A stretch of 64,000 bases of DNA from Diadema setosum (lineage: Eukaryota; Echinodermata; Echinoidea; Diadematoida; Diadematidae), in the NCBI RefSeq assembly GCF_964275005.1, contig NC_092701.1, forward strand, positions 37,463,020 through 37,527,019. The letters run 5' to 3'. The stretch's first letter is position 1; every line of letters begins with the position of its first letter. The notes under the pieces were generated by a model, which searched no databases, had not been told where the DNA came from, and saw only the letters and a list, made by a program, of their open reading frames with translations. Positions 15,201-26,800 of this stretch are shown in pieces. A program made the position numbers and the translations under genes.

Positions 15201-17266
15201 ATGTACATCGTATATGGGTCAGACTTTTTCCTCAACTTCTTGAACACCAAATTTTTTGTTGTATCTAACCACCAGAGATCAATCGACAAAACACAACAAC
15301 CGTTGCGGCAACAAAGCTCGTCTGCGATCTACAAATCGCCGAAATTATCTGCAGCAGATGACAACTCCACAGACGCCAGTATTCCCGCACAGGTTGTTCA
15401 CACCAGCCATGGACTCGGCATTCGCGGTCAGCGGCTGAACTCTGCCGCATCGTCAATAGCATCTCGCTCTGCTACATGTAAGTCGGCTGGCCCTCTGTCT
15501 AGCAGCGGGTCATCACAGTATGTTAACGCTCCTGCGTTCAAAAGTACTCATCCTCCAAAGCAATCATCTACACCGGTTAAAATAACTTCTCAGCACGAGA
15601 CCAACTCTCCAACTACTTTCTCACGAAAGAAATACATTTCTATCGACTCACCGACGTCAATGAACACAGGAGAGATATCGAAGACTGGTACTTCAGGAGC
15701 CGACAGCAGCACTGAACCCATTAGCAAGGATCGCATCACTAATAATCACATGGAACGTGGGAAAGGGAATGTCTATCACATATCAATACCAGAAAAACCA
15801 TGTCGTACAGAGAGCACACCTACGCACATCAACAAGGCCGCACTTTGCCAAGCGGTAAGTAGTAACAGCTGTGAAATTTCTCCTCTCGACGAGTAGGGTG
15901 GGGTCCCGTAACGTCTGGTCTGGCACAAGTTTATAAGGGTGAATCACTTTGGTAATAATTCATACTATTGTTTATTGTAGCCTAATTGTTAGTGGTCATT
16001 GTAGCTCTACGCCAAAATTTTGTGACATTTTGAAGAAATTGTTACTGGTGAAATGCTTTTTTTTTTCTCTTTTTTTTTTTTGCTTCATTTCCATCTGAGA
16101 AGATGGCTGGATACCCCATATTCAGCTGCAATAGCTGGTCATCCAGTTGGATGACAAGCGGGACCACTTCACTGGGTCAAACACCCTGCTCTTTGCGATG
16201 AATACAGTGGGTTTTTTTTTTTTTTTTTGCATGCCCAAGTTGTGACTCTCTCACACACAGGATCTCCATTTCATGCCTGACCGAGCTAGGACAGAGTGTT
16301 TTGCCTCTCACTAGAGGGGATGGTATGATTACACCCAGCATAGCTCAGTGGGACCGGGGTATCGAACTGGGGTCCTTTGGATCATGAGGCAGACGCGCTT
16401 CCGACTGAGCTAACTCACCGCCCTGTTCTGAAACATTCAACAGTCGTCCTACAAATATAGCTCTATCACCAATACTTAAGATCACTCAAATGAAGGCTCA
16501 CAAATGTCCCGTGATTTCACAATCTGTGTGAAGTCAAAGTAGCACCATTAATTTATCTGTGTCTCAGTGTTACAAATAGGCCTTCATAATATACACTTTA
16601 AGTTCTAATATCTTTTATACATGTATAAATGTACTGGACATTTAATTATCCAGAAAACAATATAGTTGCATTAAGATCTCATTGCAAAAAATCTAATAAT
16701 TTTTCGGTCTGAAACTTCACATTCCCTGTTGCATTTCATCTCTCACGAATTCTGGAAGAAGACAGTATGGGTCAGGATGCAGCAATGTGTAACCAAGGGG
16801 GTAGGAGTGGGGCTATTTCTGTTATGACATTACATGTTACATACCCTCTGTCATCCTACTAACACACAGACAAACATTCCTTTAGTGGTCACTACCTCTC
16901 TCTACATCCTATCCTACAAACACATTTACAGACAAACATTCCTTTGGTTGTCACAACCTCTCTCTACATCCCATCCTATAAACACACAAATATCGTTTGG
17001 TTGTCACTACCTATCTTTACATCCTATCCTACAAACATACTTACAGACAAACATCCCTTTGGTGGTCACTTCCCTCTCTACATCCCATCCTAAAAACACA
17101 CTTACAGACAAACATCCCTTTGGTTGTCATTGCCTCTCTCTTCATCCCATCCTACAAACACACTTACAGACAAACATTCCTTTTGCTTCTCTCTCTACAG
17201 GTCTGTCTGGAGTCCGTCAGCAAGGAAGCTATAGCTATTGGTAACACAGGTCAGGTCAAGAGATGA
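4948..17266 (+). CDS. Unrecognised protein, 3' portion of a plus-strand gene (three exons)
   Basis: Three exons join in frame. 4948-6251 ends two bases into a codon. 15278-15854 supplies one base, then 192 codons. 17201-17266 adds 21 codons and TGA. Splice sites are TTTCAG entry, GTAAGT donor, CCAGAG acceptor, GTAAGT donor and CTCTACAG acceptor. About 648 residues are visible. I recognise no family. The visible part has a moderately ordered beginning with an acidic segment, followed by long Ser/Pro/Ala/Gln-rich, probably disordered sequence; no membrane helix or signal peptide is seen. The frame is open upstream of the first ATG (4984) back to the acceptor, so earlier exons probably lie before 4948 or outside the window. 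An additional exon within the 9 kb intron cannot be excluded. The exons are more GC-rich than the flanks, as expected of coding sequence. Confidence 0.7.
6296..6428 (+). repeat. Two-copy direct repeat just inside intron
   Basis: Two copies about 66 bp apart share ATTAACGT-CATTTTGATAACC and TTTCACGACCA. They lie 45 bp after the donor of the 1.3 kb exon. Confidence 0.85.
13226..13607. mobile_element. Foldback element, family with GAGATATCC core
   Basis: The two halves are imperfect inverted copies. The left end AAAGGGACTGTACAGTACTG mirrors the right end ACTGTACACACCCTTT, and ATGGCTGAGATATCC is mirrored by GGATATCTCAGCCAT. There is no transposase. A related full copy is at 55614-56005 and a fragment at 54363-54440, so this is a dispersed family. 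TTAA-like flanks suggest a target site but are not decisive. Confidence 0.8.
13801..13856. repeat. GA-rich microsatellite
   Basis: AAAGAAAGAGAAAG passes into an alternating GA tract, then GGGAGA motifs. Confidence 0.95.
13883..14055. mobile_element. Near-perfect 80-bp-arm hairpin (foldback MITE)
   Basis: Arms 13883-13962 and 13978-14055 are nearly perfect reverse complements around a 15-nt loop. The tip of the stem is GTCGCACGGTCG / CGACCGTGCGAC. There is no coding capacity. It lies 275 bp from an unrelated foldback element. If transcribed with the host intron it would form a long double-stranded hairpin. Confidence 0.88.
15278..15854 (+). CDS. Unrecognised gene, Ser/Thr-rich exon
   Basis: The exon encodes about 192 residues rich in Ser, Thr, Gln and Asn, such as SIDKTQQPLRQQSSS and SAASSIASRSATCKS. 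Nothing in it looks folded. The donor GCG|GTAAGT is strong. The acceptor placed after CCAGAG is the one whose phase fits the upstream exon; CCAG three bases... earlier options break the frame. An in-frame hydrophobic stretch upstream (from 15000) is AT-rich, lies before the acceptor and is treated as intronic. Confidence 0.68.
16057..16423 (-). mobile_element. tRNA-derived SINE
   Basis: On the minus strand the head GGGCGGTGAG is followed by TTAGCTCAGTCGG (A box, 16401-16413), a CTCATGA anticodon-like loop (CAT, so Met-like) and AGTTCGATACC (B box, 16358-16368). An unrelated body follows, with an internal A tract at about 16209-16226, and an A-rich tail at 16081-16057. A functional tRNA gene is excluded because the acceptor 3' half is not complementary and the unit continues into the body. 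It lies in the last intron of the plus-strand gene, in antisense. Confidence 0.8.
16857..17200 (+). repeat. Approximately 62-bp minisatellite ending at the terminal-exon splice acceptor
   Basis: About six units contain ACAGACAAACATTCC, then a pyrimidine-rich CCTCTCTCTACATCC, then ATCCTACAAACACA. One unit near 16985 is shortened. The last unit ends CTCTCTCTACAG, differing from the repeat's CTCTCTCTACAT by one base, and that G completes the splice acceptor. Confidence 0.9.
17201..17266 (+). CDS. Unrecognised gene, terminal exon
   Basis: Twenty-one codons, VCLESVSKEAIAIGNTGQVK plus R, then TGA. The acceptor is CTCTCTCTACAG directly after a minisatellite whose units resemble this acceptor. Its phase 0 start matches the phase 0 end of the previous exon. 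A possible AATAAA polyadenylation signal is at 17585-17590. Confidence 0.62.
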   Translation, partial: VCLESVSKEAIAIGNTGQVKR

Positions 17267-17584
17267 GGTCCAGTGATGACCACTCCCATCTCTGGACTGT
17301 GCATGATCAAATTATGGGTACCAAAAAGCCTGAAGGATGTGTCTGGAAATCCTGCTGAAGAATCATACTGGAACATTTGCAGGTCCGATGACAGTGTCCA
17401 TATAGGGTGGACACACAAAGCAATAACTGCATTTTCTTGCAAAATTTGGTCCCTTTGTTTTCAAAATGAGTTGAAGTACTAGTACTGTGCAAAGGGACTA
17501 TACAATATGCAAGCAACATCAGACATACTCAACACACATTATTGCTTGTTGTATAGTGCACTCCCATAAAACAAACACAATTAT

Positions 17585-17590
17585 AATAAA
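17585..17590 (+). terminator. Candidate polyadenylation signal for the plus-strand gene
   Basis: AATAAA lies 319 bp after the TGA at 17266. In AT-rich DNA such hexamers occur by chance, so this is only positional support. Confidence 0.3.
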
Positions 17591-19057
17591 ATTCCGGTTA
17601 CAACAATGTAAGAATTCAGGTTGCAACATTATCGGCTCTATGTATTTTATTGTTTATTTGTTCGGTTATGATGAAATTTCAACAATTAACAAAAGAAAAC
17701 TGCCAGTCCCGAGGACTTCGTTGTAATGGGAGTCCACTGTATAGTATTACTGATTTATCACAATACATGTGCAAGTCTGCTGTTATGTTGCAATGCCAAA
17801 GAAGCCATTTGTGACTGTGCCATAGATTTACCTGATGGACGATTTCACATTTTAATAGCCAACAGGAATCTACCACATTAATGCCTTTGATTTGCCCACT
17901 TTAGTAAATTGACCAAAGTGATGAGACCGGTACAGCTGAAAATACAGTGTCATATTACCTCTTGGTGCTGTACCAGAAACAGTCAAAAGGATGGAATATT
18001 TGATGAGGTGATACCCAAAAGATCCAAGTACATCTTGATGCACAGAAATGTTTGCACATCATTTATGTAAAGTAGATGAATTATTAGTTTTTCATTAAAG
18101 CAAGAGAAAATTCAGGTTCAGTTCAGGTTCAAGCTAGCCCCTTGCCCATGTACAAATGTCTGTGTGTGTATGCATGTTTATGTTTGTGTACGTGTGCATA
18201 TGTTCATGCCCGACGGGCCAGTTTTTTTAAATTTCATATAGATAGCCAGTCAAAGTTACACACACTCTAATCTCAGTGAAAACAAAACTTCATATTAAAA
18301 ATCCTTGACAAAAATCAATTGTTCTCCTGTTTATGATGCATTTATTAAGTTACATCACTATGGTTGTGTCACAGTCGACTGATATACGAAACATTTTACA
18401 CAGTGTATGTGGGTTTACTATTCAAGACCTGCATGGTAATGGATTTGATCTGGATAAATTGCCAATATCGATGTTATTGAGCAATAAGTTTTTGCTTGTC
18501 TCCCTGAGAAAGTCAAGGGGAAAAAGTCATATCACAGAAACAAAAATGTGCAAAAAGAACTTCTGAGAGCTCAATTTCACAATCTCAGAAATATTGCAGA
18601 AAAATTCAGTAATTTTCCTGAAATATGGATTTGTAGTTTATGAACATGCATGAATGAAATAGGAATTTACATAATACATATTTATTTTTTTCTGTATTTG
18701 CCCAAATTCTTGAAAAGTTCATGCAGGTACTTGGTGATCAGGTTCAGTATGCAAGACAAATAGAGCAAAATTTCAATTGATACTTTGTATCATCATGCAG
18801 TCTCACTCTGTTTTTTTTATTTAATAGGTTTTACTTCAGTCTCTTGTTCCTCTGTCACATTTCTCTTAATATTACCAATATCGTTTCAATAATTGTATAA
18901 TAAATTGACAAGATGTGCAGTGACCTACAAATATTGACAGCATGCATACTAAAGCACCCTTGCCTTGGAAATTCTGAAGAGTTTTCACAAAGATCAACAA
19001 AATGCACATTTCAAAAATTGCTTGTCATTCTATATGACAAAACTAAATGCGTTATGT

Positions 19058-19315
19058 CATATCGTCGCTGGGGTGACAAGACCTTGTATCTGCAATTTTG
19101 GTGAAAATGACTTTTTTGGATCAATAGTCAAATAATGGGTTAAGTGATGTCCTGTCCAATTCCCAACTGTCTTACTCAAAAAAATGAAGCCACCACGGCA
19201 TGTCAAAGGAAAGGCTATCCCATTCACCACAGTGCTTTGGTCGCCATGTTTTTTCGCTCTCCTGAACATCTGACATTTTGTAGATACGAGGTCTTGTCGC
19301 CCCAGTGATGATATG
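19058..19315. mobile_element. MITE with about 35-bp terminal inverted repeats
   Basis: The left end CATATCGTCGCTGGGGTGAC is mirrored by the right end (CATATCATCACTGGGGCGAC on the other strand). The match continues through AAGACCT and TATCT. It is 258 bp with no coding capacity. Confidence 0.85.
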
Positions 19316-20735
19316 TAGTATTTGAGCAAAAATAAATTTAAAAAAAAGAAAAAAAAATCACGAGGACGTTCAGCCCCAGATTTAAATTGTAAGGCTTGTA
19401 AACCCTGACAGGTCCATGCTTGGACATAATATTCACAAAATCAGTGAATCAGACATTCTGCTACTCTAGTGTGTGTCCTGTTTGTCTTAAATCTGCATTC
19501 AAGACAGGAGCCTTGAAAGAGGGAATTTACCCTGCAAAGAGTCAAAATTTCATCAACTGTTTGAGAGAGTGTGAACAAAAGATCTTCAGGTACATGTCAC
19601 TGATATGTAGACAACTTCATCGAGGTAAACTTTGATATGATGTCTGGCTCCACAATGTAAACTTGTAAACACGAGTGACATGTTAGTATGCTACAAAACA
19701 GTTACTTTGCTCTTGTTGCAGTTTTACTCTGAGTCAGGTATTGTAACAAGATTCTCTGATCAGATACAGAGGTTGTTGGTCTATTGGACCACTGTTATGC
19801 ATATTGATAATTATATGTTTGGAGAAAACATGACCCTTTTCACTTCTTATATTGCCATATTGCTTCACTGACAGAAGTTGCCATCACTTAATAATGTAGA
19901 ATATTATGAAGCCAATGATAAGTAGCTATTTGCATCTGCCTGTAAATATCATGTGTATTTACTGACAGCAGTATTAAACTTTGCTTGAACTGACAAGATG
20001 TACCTTTGATATTACATAATTTCTATTTCAACAAGCTGAAGACAGCTTGCATTTCAATAAATATGATATTTTCTTATGCAATAATCTAAGCAGTTCTCTG
20101 CTCTTGACTGTTGATGTTCAATACCATGCTCTTTTGAGAAAGCCAGTTTTAACACTTATTAGGACATTTCTTTTGATACATAAAGCCATCGCAAGCTTAA
20201 CCTATGTGTAGGCTGTTAGGCAGCTATTGGATATGAATTTGCATATTACAGCACTAGCTTCTGATGCTCACTTGTTAAAAGTATGTTTGGGTACTTGTAA
20301 TAAATGGCATCAAACCACTGTAACTGTGTTGCCCCCTCTATCACCTGCAAAACAAGCTGATTCCACAAACTCACCCAATCTTTCTGGTGGCAATATTTAA
20401 TCTTCATAGCAACAGCTGAAGGCAAGTGTTTTTTAACCAGGGAGATGTATATGTGCCAGCCTGTCAATGGTTTATATGTGGATGGAGTGTTGTGTGATGC
20501 AAACATTGAGCAGTCATATCATCAGCTGTCAAATACAATATTCTGTCACAAATAATCCTATCTCCAACAGCTTCACCTCTTCTGATGAAGGTGTTTCTTA
20601 AGGTTCACTGTAGGACAGAACTTGCCTGATGCTGCATAGGAAAAATGTCTAACTACTTAGTGTCAGTTTTGTTGGGTGATACCAGTTTAAATTCAGATGA
20701 CAATCGCTCAAAGTCTCTAGAAAATATTTTCTGCC

Positions 20736-20896
20736 TCACTCCTTCTTGTTCATTGTTTCTCCAAGCTCCTCCAGAAGTTCTTGCTTGTAGTCGTCAAAGC
20801 CGCCATCTATCTCATTGATGGTTTGGTCCTCAATGACCCAGAGCTGGCAGTCTGTCTCGGTGATGAGGCGGGCATCATGGGAGACGATGATAACAC
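20736..20896 (-). CDS. ABCF1: ABCF1 exon 27 (residues 847-899 and stop)
   Basis: It encodes [20 protein letters not shown], then [18 protein letters not shown] and a TGA stop, matching the human C-terminus. H853 is the H-switch of cassette 2. No clear AATAAA on the minus strand was found in the nearby 3' flank, so the UTR end is unknown. Confidence 0.97.
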
Positions 20897-23800
20897 CTAT
20901 CAAAGAGTGATAACACTCATTCATCACACCATCCATAAATCATATTATTAGCAACAGACAAACAAGCATTCAGTGTTACTTTACTAGATAAAGGATAATT
21001 CCATCATCCTACCATAGCTGTAGACATAGAAAATTCTCTCTCCCTTCTATGTGGCCGGCATTCCTTTCATTTCTTGAGACACTCTTAATGCAATTTTATT
21101 AATGTACGTTGCTGACACGACCACAATATGAAGCCCAAGTCATGCTTTGTTCAAATACAGTTCATTTGAGTCAAATTTTACAGATCATTTACATCAAATT
21201 ACCGAGTACAATGGATTCCAATGAATCCTTTACTATAATGTCTTCATTTGTGTATATTCATATATTCAGACTACAAATGTGCAATTTTGGTTTCTGTCTA
21301 TTAAATAAACAAAGACAGGAGGCTCAACAAAGCTATATGTCAGTTACACCTCAAATAATCTGAACTAATGCTCACCTCCAGCATAGTGGTTAATGGCATC
21401 AGCCAGAGCATCAATAGACTCGATGTCCAGGTTGTTTGTCGGTTCGTCCTGTAGCAAGAAGGCATGATAGCAGTACATCCAAGTCAAATCTACAATAGTA
21501 GTCTATTTGGTGGCTTTTTTTTCCTCTGCATAGGTCATGAGCATTATATAAAACCTTTTTCTCTTTATCAGACTACAGTGTCTTAACCAGATAGAGAAAT
21601 GAGAAGTCTATTTACGCTCTAAGTGTACGAATTAAAAAATTACTTAATGCAACACTTACATATGCTCAATTATCACACATATACCACAGAAAAGAATACA
21701 AAGATTGGCTGTTCTGTCGAAATTACATTTTTTTTTTTTAATCACTGAGACACTTCTCAGGTGTTGCTTTTTTCAGCAAATAATTATTTCAAACATGAAG
21801 TCAGCACAAAGGACCTCAAGGACACTCAAGAAAGAAGAAACTTCTACTTACAGAGTATAAAGAATGTAATGTATGACAGGACACAGAAAATGTATTTAAT
21901 GTTTCAACAAAATGTACTGATACACAGTATACAACATATTTAAAGGCAAAAATCATATTAAGGATCAAACATGGACAACTTTGAGTGTGCATAATAAACC
22001 AAATGTCAAGAAAAAAAAATGACAAAACCATATTTTCCTATTTTTGTTGAAGGAAAAACAAACCTAATATTGTAAAAACAAACAACTTGGGAACTTGCAT
22101 ATGATGAAGCTGCAGGGTTTAGCATTCTGCAACAATGTACTGGAGATTATAAACAAAAACAACTAAACAGGCAAACAAACTGACCAATATAACAATGTCA
22201 GGCTGGCTCTGGCAAAGGTCAGCAAAGGCCACCCTGGACTTCTGACCACCTGATAGGTCCTTAGTCTTGATGGTGTGGGCATGGCTGACCAGTCCAAAGC
22301 GTCCCAGCAGCTTGCGGCAGTCCTGGTACTGTAAGTTATACTTGGTCTGGATGTAAGAGGATAGTCAGTCATGTGAGCAAAGCTTTATGTATTGAAAATA
22401 GAATCACGTTGCAATTCTTTTCTTGCCAGACAGGGATGATATTGAGGTTAAAAGAAAAAAAAAATGGAAATCAACATTTTCAGATGATTTCAATACACAG
22501 AAATAGAAAATGTGTATAGACAAGGGAGAAAACAGAAAATCAGATCTAAATTTACAGAACACCATAAGGAGGTAGAGTCTTTACTGACACACTACTGTGT
22601 AGAAGTGCTGGTGAGAGATATTACTGCTGTGATGTATGCAAGGAGAGGACTTTGATGGGTGTCTCCAGAAATGATTACCACAGCAAGATATGGAAGATTA
22701 TGAATACCTTTGTGATATTTGAAGAATATAATGCATACCTCCAACAATGTAGCTATCAAGAGAATCATGTCATATGAAATATCATGTTCCAAGACTTGGC
22801 TTGCATGCCATCAAATCACGCTGAAAAGATAACACTTTGCAATCTCCTTCAGACCTTTCAATGTTCTACCAGCTGATCTAAACTGAGAACTGACTATAAT
22901 ACCGGTATACCAATCTTAAGGTCCCCTTTACCTGAAGATATTCCACTGGGCTCACATCCATCGTTAGCTGGTCGGCTGAATGCTGACTGTAGGATCCTAT
23001 CCGTAACCTGTGGTTTTTCCTGATTTCTCCTTTCAGCTGTGAAAGATTTCACCAAATAATACTATTATTCATTACATTGGACAGCAGCAGGCAGTGTATT
23101 TCACAATTTTTCTTCTACATGACCACAAACAGACACCAAACCAGGTCTTTTAGCTTTTCTTCCTTAACAATTTTTGTTACATCTGTTTAGAGCAGCATAG
23201 TATTGTTTGCCGCAATAAAAAGATTGTTACGTGCTCAATATGACGAAAGGATAAGACTTCTACCAACAAAGCCTTGAATAGTAGACAGTCAAGGCACATT
23301 CCACTTTATCATTATAAAGACTGTATACATACAAATGAGAGCATTCAACAAACTTTACGCGAGGAAAATGTCAATGTATACTTCAATGGGGCAATCATCA
23401 ACTGCAACTTTAACTGCCCAGTTAATGTACATGCTTAAAACACACACTTTTGCATATGCACAAAAACAAATATATTTTTTGAGAATGCAATCAAATACCA
23501 AGGTATCAATTCATAGTCCTCACTCACTTCAGTCACTATGGAATACAAAACAAATAAACCTTGGTAATGATTCTGAAGAGAATTCTTTCTTAAGCCTCAG
23601 GACAATCACCATTAGTAGCAATGATGCTAAAATTATCAACTCCAAATCTAGCACAAATCTTATCCATTTTAAAGTTTGTCTCTGGTCTTTGTAGTGCCTA
23701 AATCTCGATGCAAAACTCTAAAAACAAAACAATCGTGTCCCTGAATGCTGGACACAATGCAAATAAAAGAACGAGAGAAATCTGCCCAAGCAAAGGTTTT

Positions 23801-26800
23801 AAAATGTACTTACAGGAGATAGCTCCCCTTGGAGCAATTTCAGGAATGTACTCTTCCCAACTCCATTGGGTCCAACAATTGCAACTATGTGGAAGGAACA
23901 AAAACATATGAGTAAGTTTTTTTTTTTTTTCTTGAAAACAGAAAAAGAAGAAATCAACATCGGGATATTCCTAGAATTTAAGTTTACAAAAACACATTTC
24001 TGAGTAGCAAATAAAGCTTACAAAAAATGAAGTCCAAGGGAATTCTGATTAATTGATATCTAATGAAAGATAGTTCTCAAAAGCAACAATGTATTTAAAC
24101 ATAAATCTTTCTTATATCCGTGTGGTTGAATCATTGTGCAACAAATACAAAATCCAAACATATTACAGGATATGGTGGACAAATCATACGTTAAAAATAT
24201 TACAGAAGAACTTTGCAGACTATCAGTAGGAGATAAAACACACTAAGCTACTAACATAGGAAAGTATGTGAGACAAACCTACTAAGAGTGGTACCTGAAT
24301 ACGATAATTTCTCTCAGTTCATTACAGTGTGAATTAAATACTTTTCCTAGAGTTTGAATCTAAGGTTACCTACACATTATCGGTTCTACAATGTTTTCTA
24401 TGAGGCTTTTTGAAAACACACAAGATTTTTGCTTCTTTTACGGAGACTGTTTCCCTATACTAACCATATCTTTCATTATGTCAAGGCTTTAAATGCCAAC
24501 AAACAACCCAGTCACAATCATAACTTGAAGTAAGTTCTTCTTGGAGAAGCTCATAAGAAAATGTTTGTTCACGACTTCTTAAGTACACACTGACAGAAAA
24601 AGTAGGGGAAACAAGGAAAAGTAGAAATTACGCGGTGCGCAATATATGTCCCCGCCGGAAGTAGCATTTTGTAACAAAATGTGCAATATAGGTAAAAAAT
24701 CAAGGTCAAAGAAGTCAAAGGTCAAAATTCTGTGTAGAAGTTTTGAAGCCCTCACCTAGTGCCATCACATAAAGCAAATGGAATCAAAATTGGGTTAGAA
24801 ATGGCGAAGGAGTAGCATTTGGTAGCCAATGTACAATATAGGTCAAAAATCAAGGTCAAAGGTCAAAGAAGACAAAGGTCAAAATTCTGTGTAGAAGTTT
24901 TGAAGCCCTCACCTAGTGCTATCACATAAAGCAAACGGAATCGAAATCGGGTCAGAAATGGCGAAGGAGTAGCATTTTGTAGCAAAATGCACAATATAGG
25001 TAAAAAATCAAGGTCAAAGGTCAAAGAAGTCAAAGGTCAAAATTCTGTGTAGAAGTTTTGAAGCCCTCAACTAGTGCCATCATATAAAGCAAACGGAATC
25101 GAAATCGGGTTAGAAATGGCGAAGGAGTAGCATTTTGTAGCAAAATGTACAATATAGGTCAAAAATCAAGGTCAAAGGTCAAAGAAGTCAAAGGTCAAAA
25201 TTCTGTGTAGAAGTTTCGAAGCCCTCACCTAGTGCCATCACATAAAGCAAACGGAATCGAAATCAGGTTAGAAATGGCGAAGGAGTAGCATTTTGTAGCA
25301 AAATGTACAATATAGGTCAAAGGTCAAGGTCAAAGGTCACAACTGAAATTCTGTGTAGAAGTTTTAAAGCTCCCATGTAGTGCTATCATATAAAGCAAAC
25401 AGAATCAAAATTGGCTCATAAATGACAGAGAAGTAGCAAATTGAACATTTTGATCACACACGGACGCACACACGGACGGACGCACGGACGGACGGACGGA
25501 CGGACGCACAGACACACACACGTACGGAGCCCGTTTCATAGTCCCCTGCTCGAACTCGTTCGGCGGGGACAAAAAGCATACTAAAAGTGGCATAATATTA
25601 TATTTCTAATGTATTTAGAATTTTTGTAAAGTACAGTTGTAATGGCAACATGTAACTTGTCCAATAATGACTGTCTTCTGCTGACAAGCTTTCTATTTAC
25701 AGAGCTTGAAAATGATGAAGTCATTAATCTTAAATCCTATTCATATAGAAAAAGGGAAATTCCTTACCTCTCGATGACATGTCGATACCAAAATCACAAT
25801 TAATGAAGAGTTTCTTCTGACCAGGGTACCCAAAGTCCACACCTGAGGGGGAAAACAAATGTTAAATTCATTTTACAAGATAGAGCAATTTTTAGGGAAA
25901 CTTTCCACAGATGTCTATAAACATCATGCAGTCATTAATAATGTATATCTGAGACAAATAATTAAGTTTCTCTCTAATAATACAGTGAAAGACTAAAAAT
26001 GCAATTACAGGAAATTTATAAAATATTTTGAACACCAATGGAACTTTCTGCTGAAGATTTTTAACCAGGGGTAAACATAAAAATAAGTCTTTCATTCAGA
26101 ATCAAAGACATTGTGCATAAACAGAGACTGACATGACAAAAACAGAGAGAAGTAGCTGACTGGGACTCACCATACATGCCAAGGATAGGAGGATTCAATG
26201 GCGGAGGGTCAGGAAAGGTAAACTTGACCACATACTCCTTGGGTCTTTTCAGCAGCTCTTGAGGTTCCATGTCTTCCTCTGTAGGGTCTCCTTTCCTCTT
26301 TCCCTTCTCATTCTTCTTCTTTTGGGCCGACTGTGTCTCCTTCTCCTACTCATTCATCCAAACAGAGGATGAAATGATAAAACAAAATAATGTTAGCTTT
26401 ATTTCATTAAATCTTTCTTCTTTTCCCCTTGTTATGCCATTCATGTATCTATCAATACTCTTTTGCACAATAAAATTCAGTCTAGTTATCACATCTAAAA
26501 GACCACTTTCTTGAATTCAGATATTTGAAACCCATATCCTTGGAGTGAGCTCTTTATCTTATCAATTACCTTTCTCTGAATGGAAAGATGCATCGTGAGA
26601 AAGTCACTTCTAGGCCTGACTACTCCAATGCATTACATTTCATACTGTTCCTTTTTTTTTTCATTATCATGTCATTCCTTCCTTGAATGCCATTTTTGTC
26701 TCACTTACCTCTGTTTGTCTGCAAATTAAACGCTTCAGTTTAATCGACTCCTTACTTCGTTTTTCAATTAACAGTTGGTCATATGTAGATAATCATATCC

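Larger units (their letters stand above)
6252..15277 (+). other. Large intron of the plus-strand gene
   Basis: Nine kilobases of AT-rich sequence without a recognisable gene. It holds two foldback elements (13226-13607, 13883-14055), a C/A run at 10007-10050 and a GA tract at 13801-13856. Short open frames within it (for example 11154-11490 and 14676-15003) lack homology signals. Confidence 0.55.
17267..20735. other. Intergenic region between convergent genes
   Basis: AT-rich sequence without recognised coding exons, containing one MITE at 19058-19315. It should include the 3' UTRs of both genes; their extents cannot be read from sequence. Confidence 0.55.

Noticed and set aside
15000..15277. 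In-frame hydrophobic stretch upstream of the Ser/Thr-rich exon
   Set aside because: AT-rich, ATTATT-like composition. It lies before the phase-compatible acceptor and would break the join with the upstream exon. A cryptic alternative start cannot be fully excluded.
16330..16423. Functional tRNA gene
   Set aside because: The A and B boxes are present, but no closing acceptor stem exists and the sequence continues into a SINE body and tail.
24648..25571. Possible CRISPR-like array
   Set aside because: The units are contiguous 158-bp tandem repeats without unique spacers, in a eukaryotic intron.
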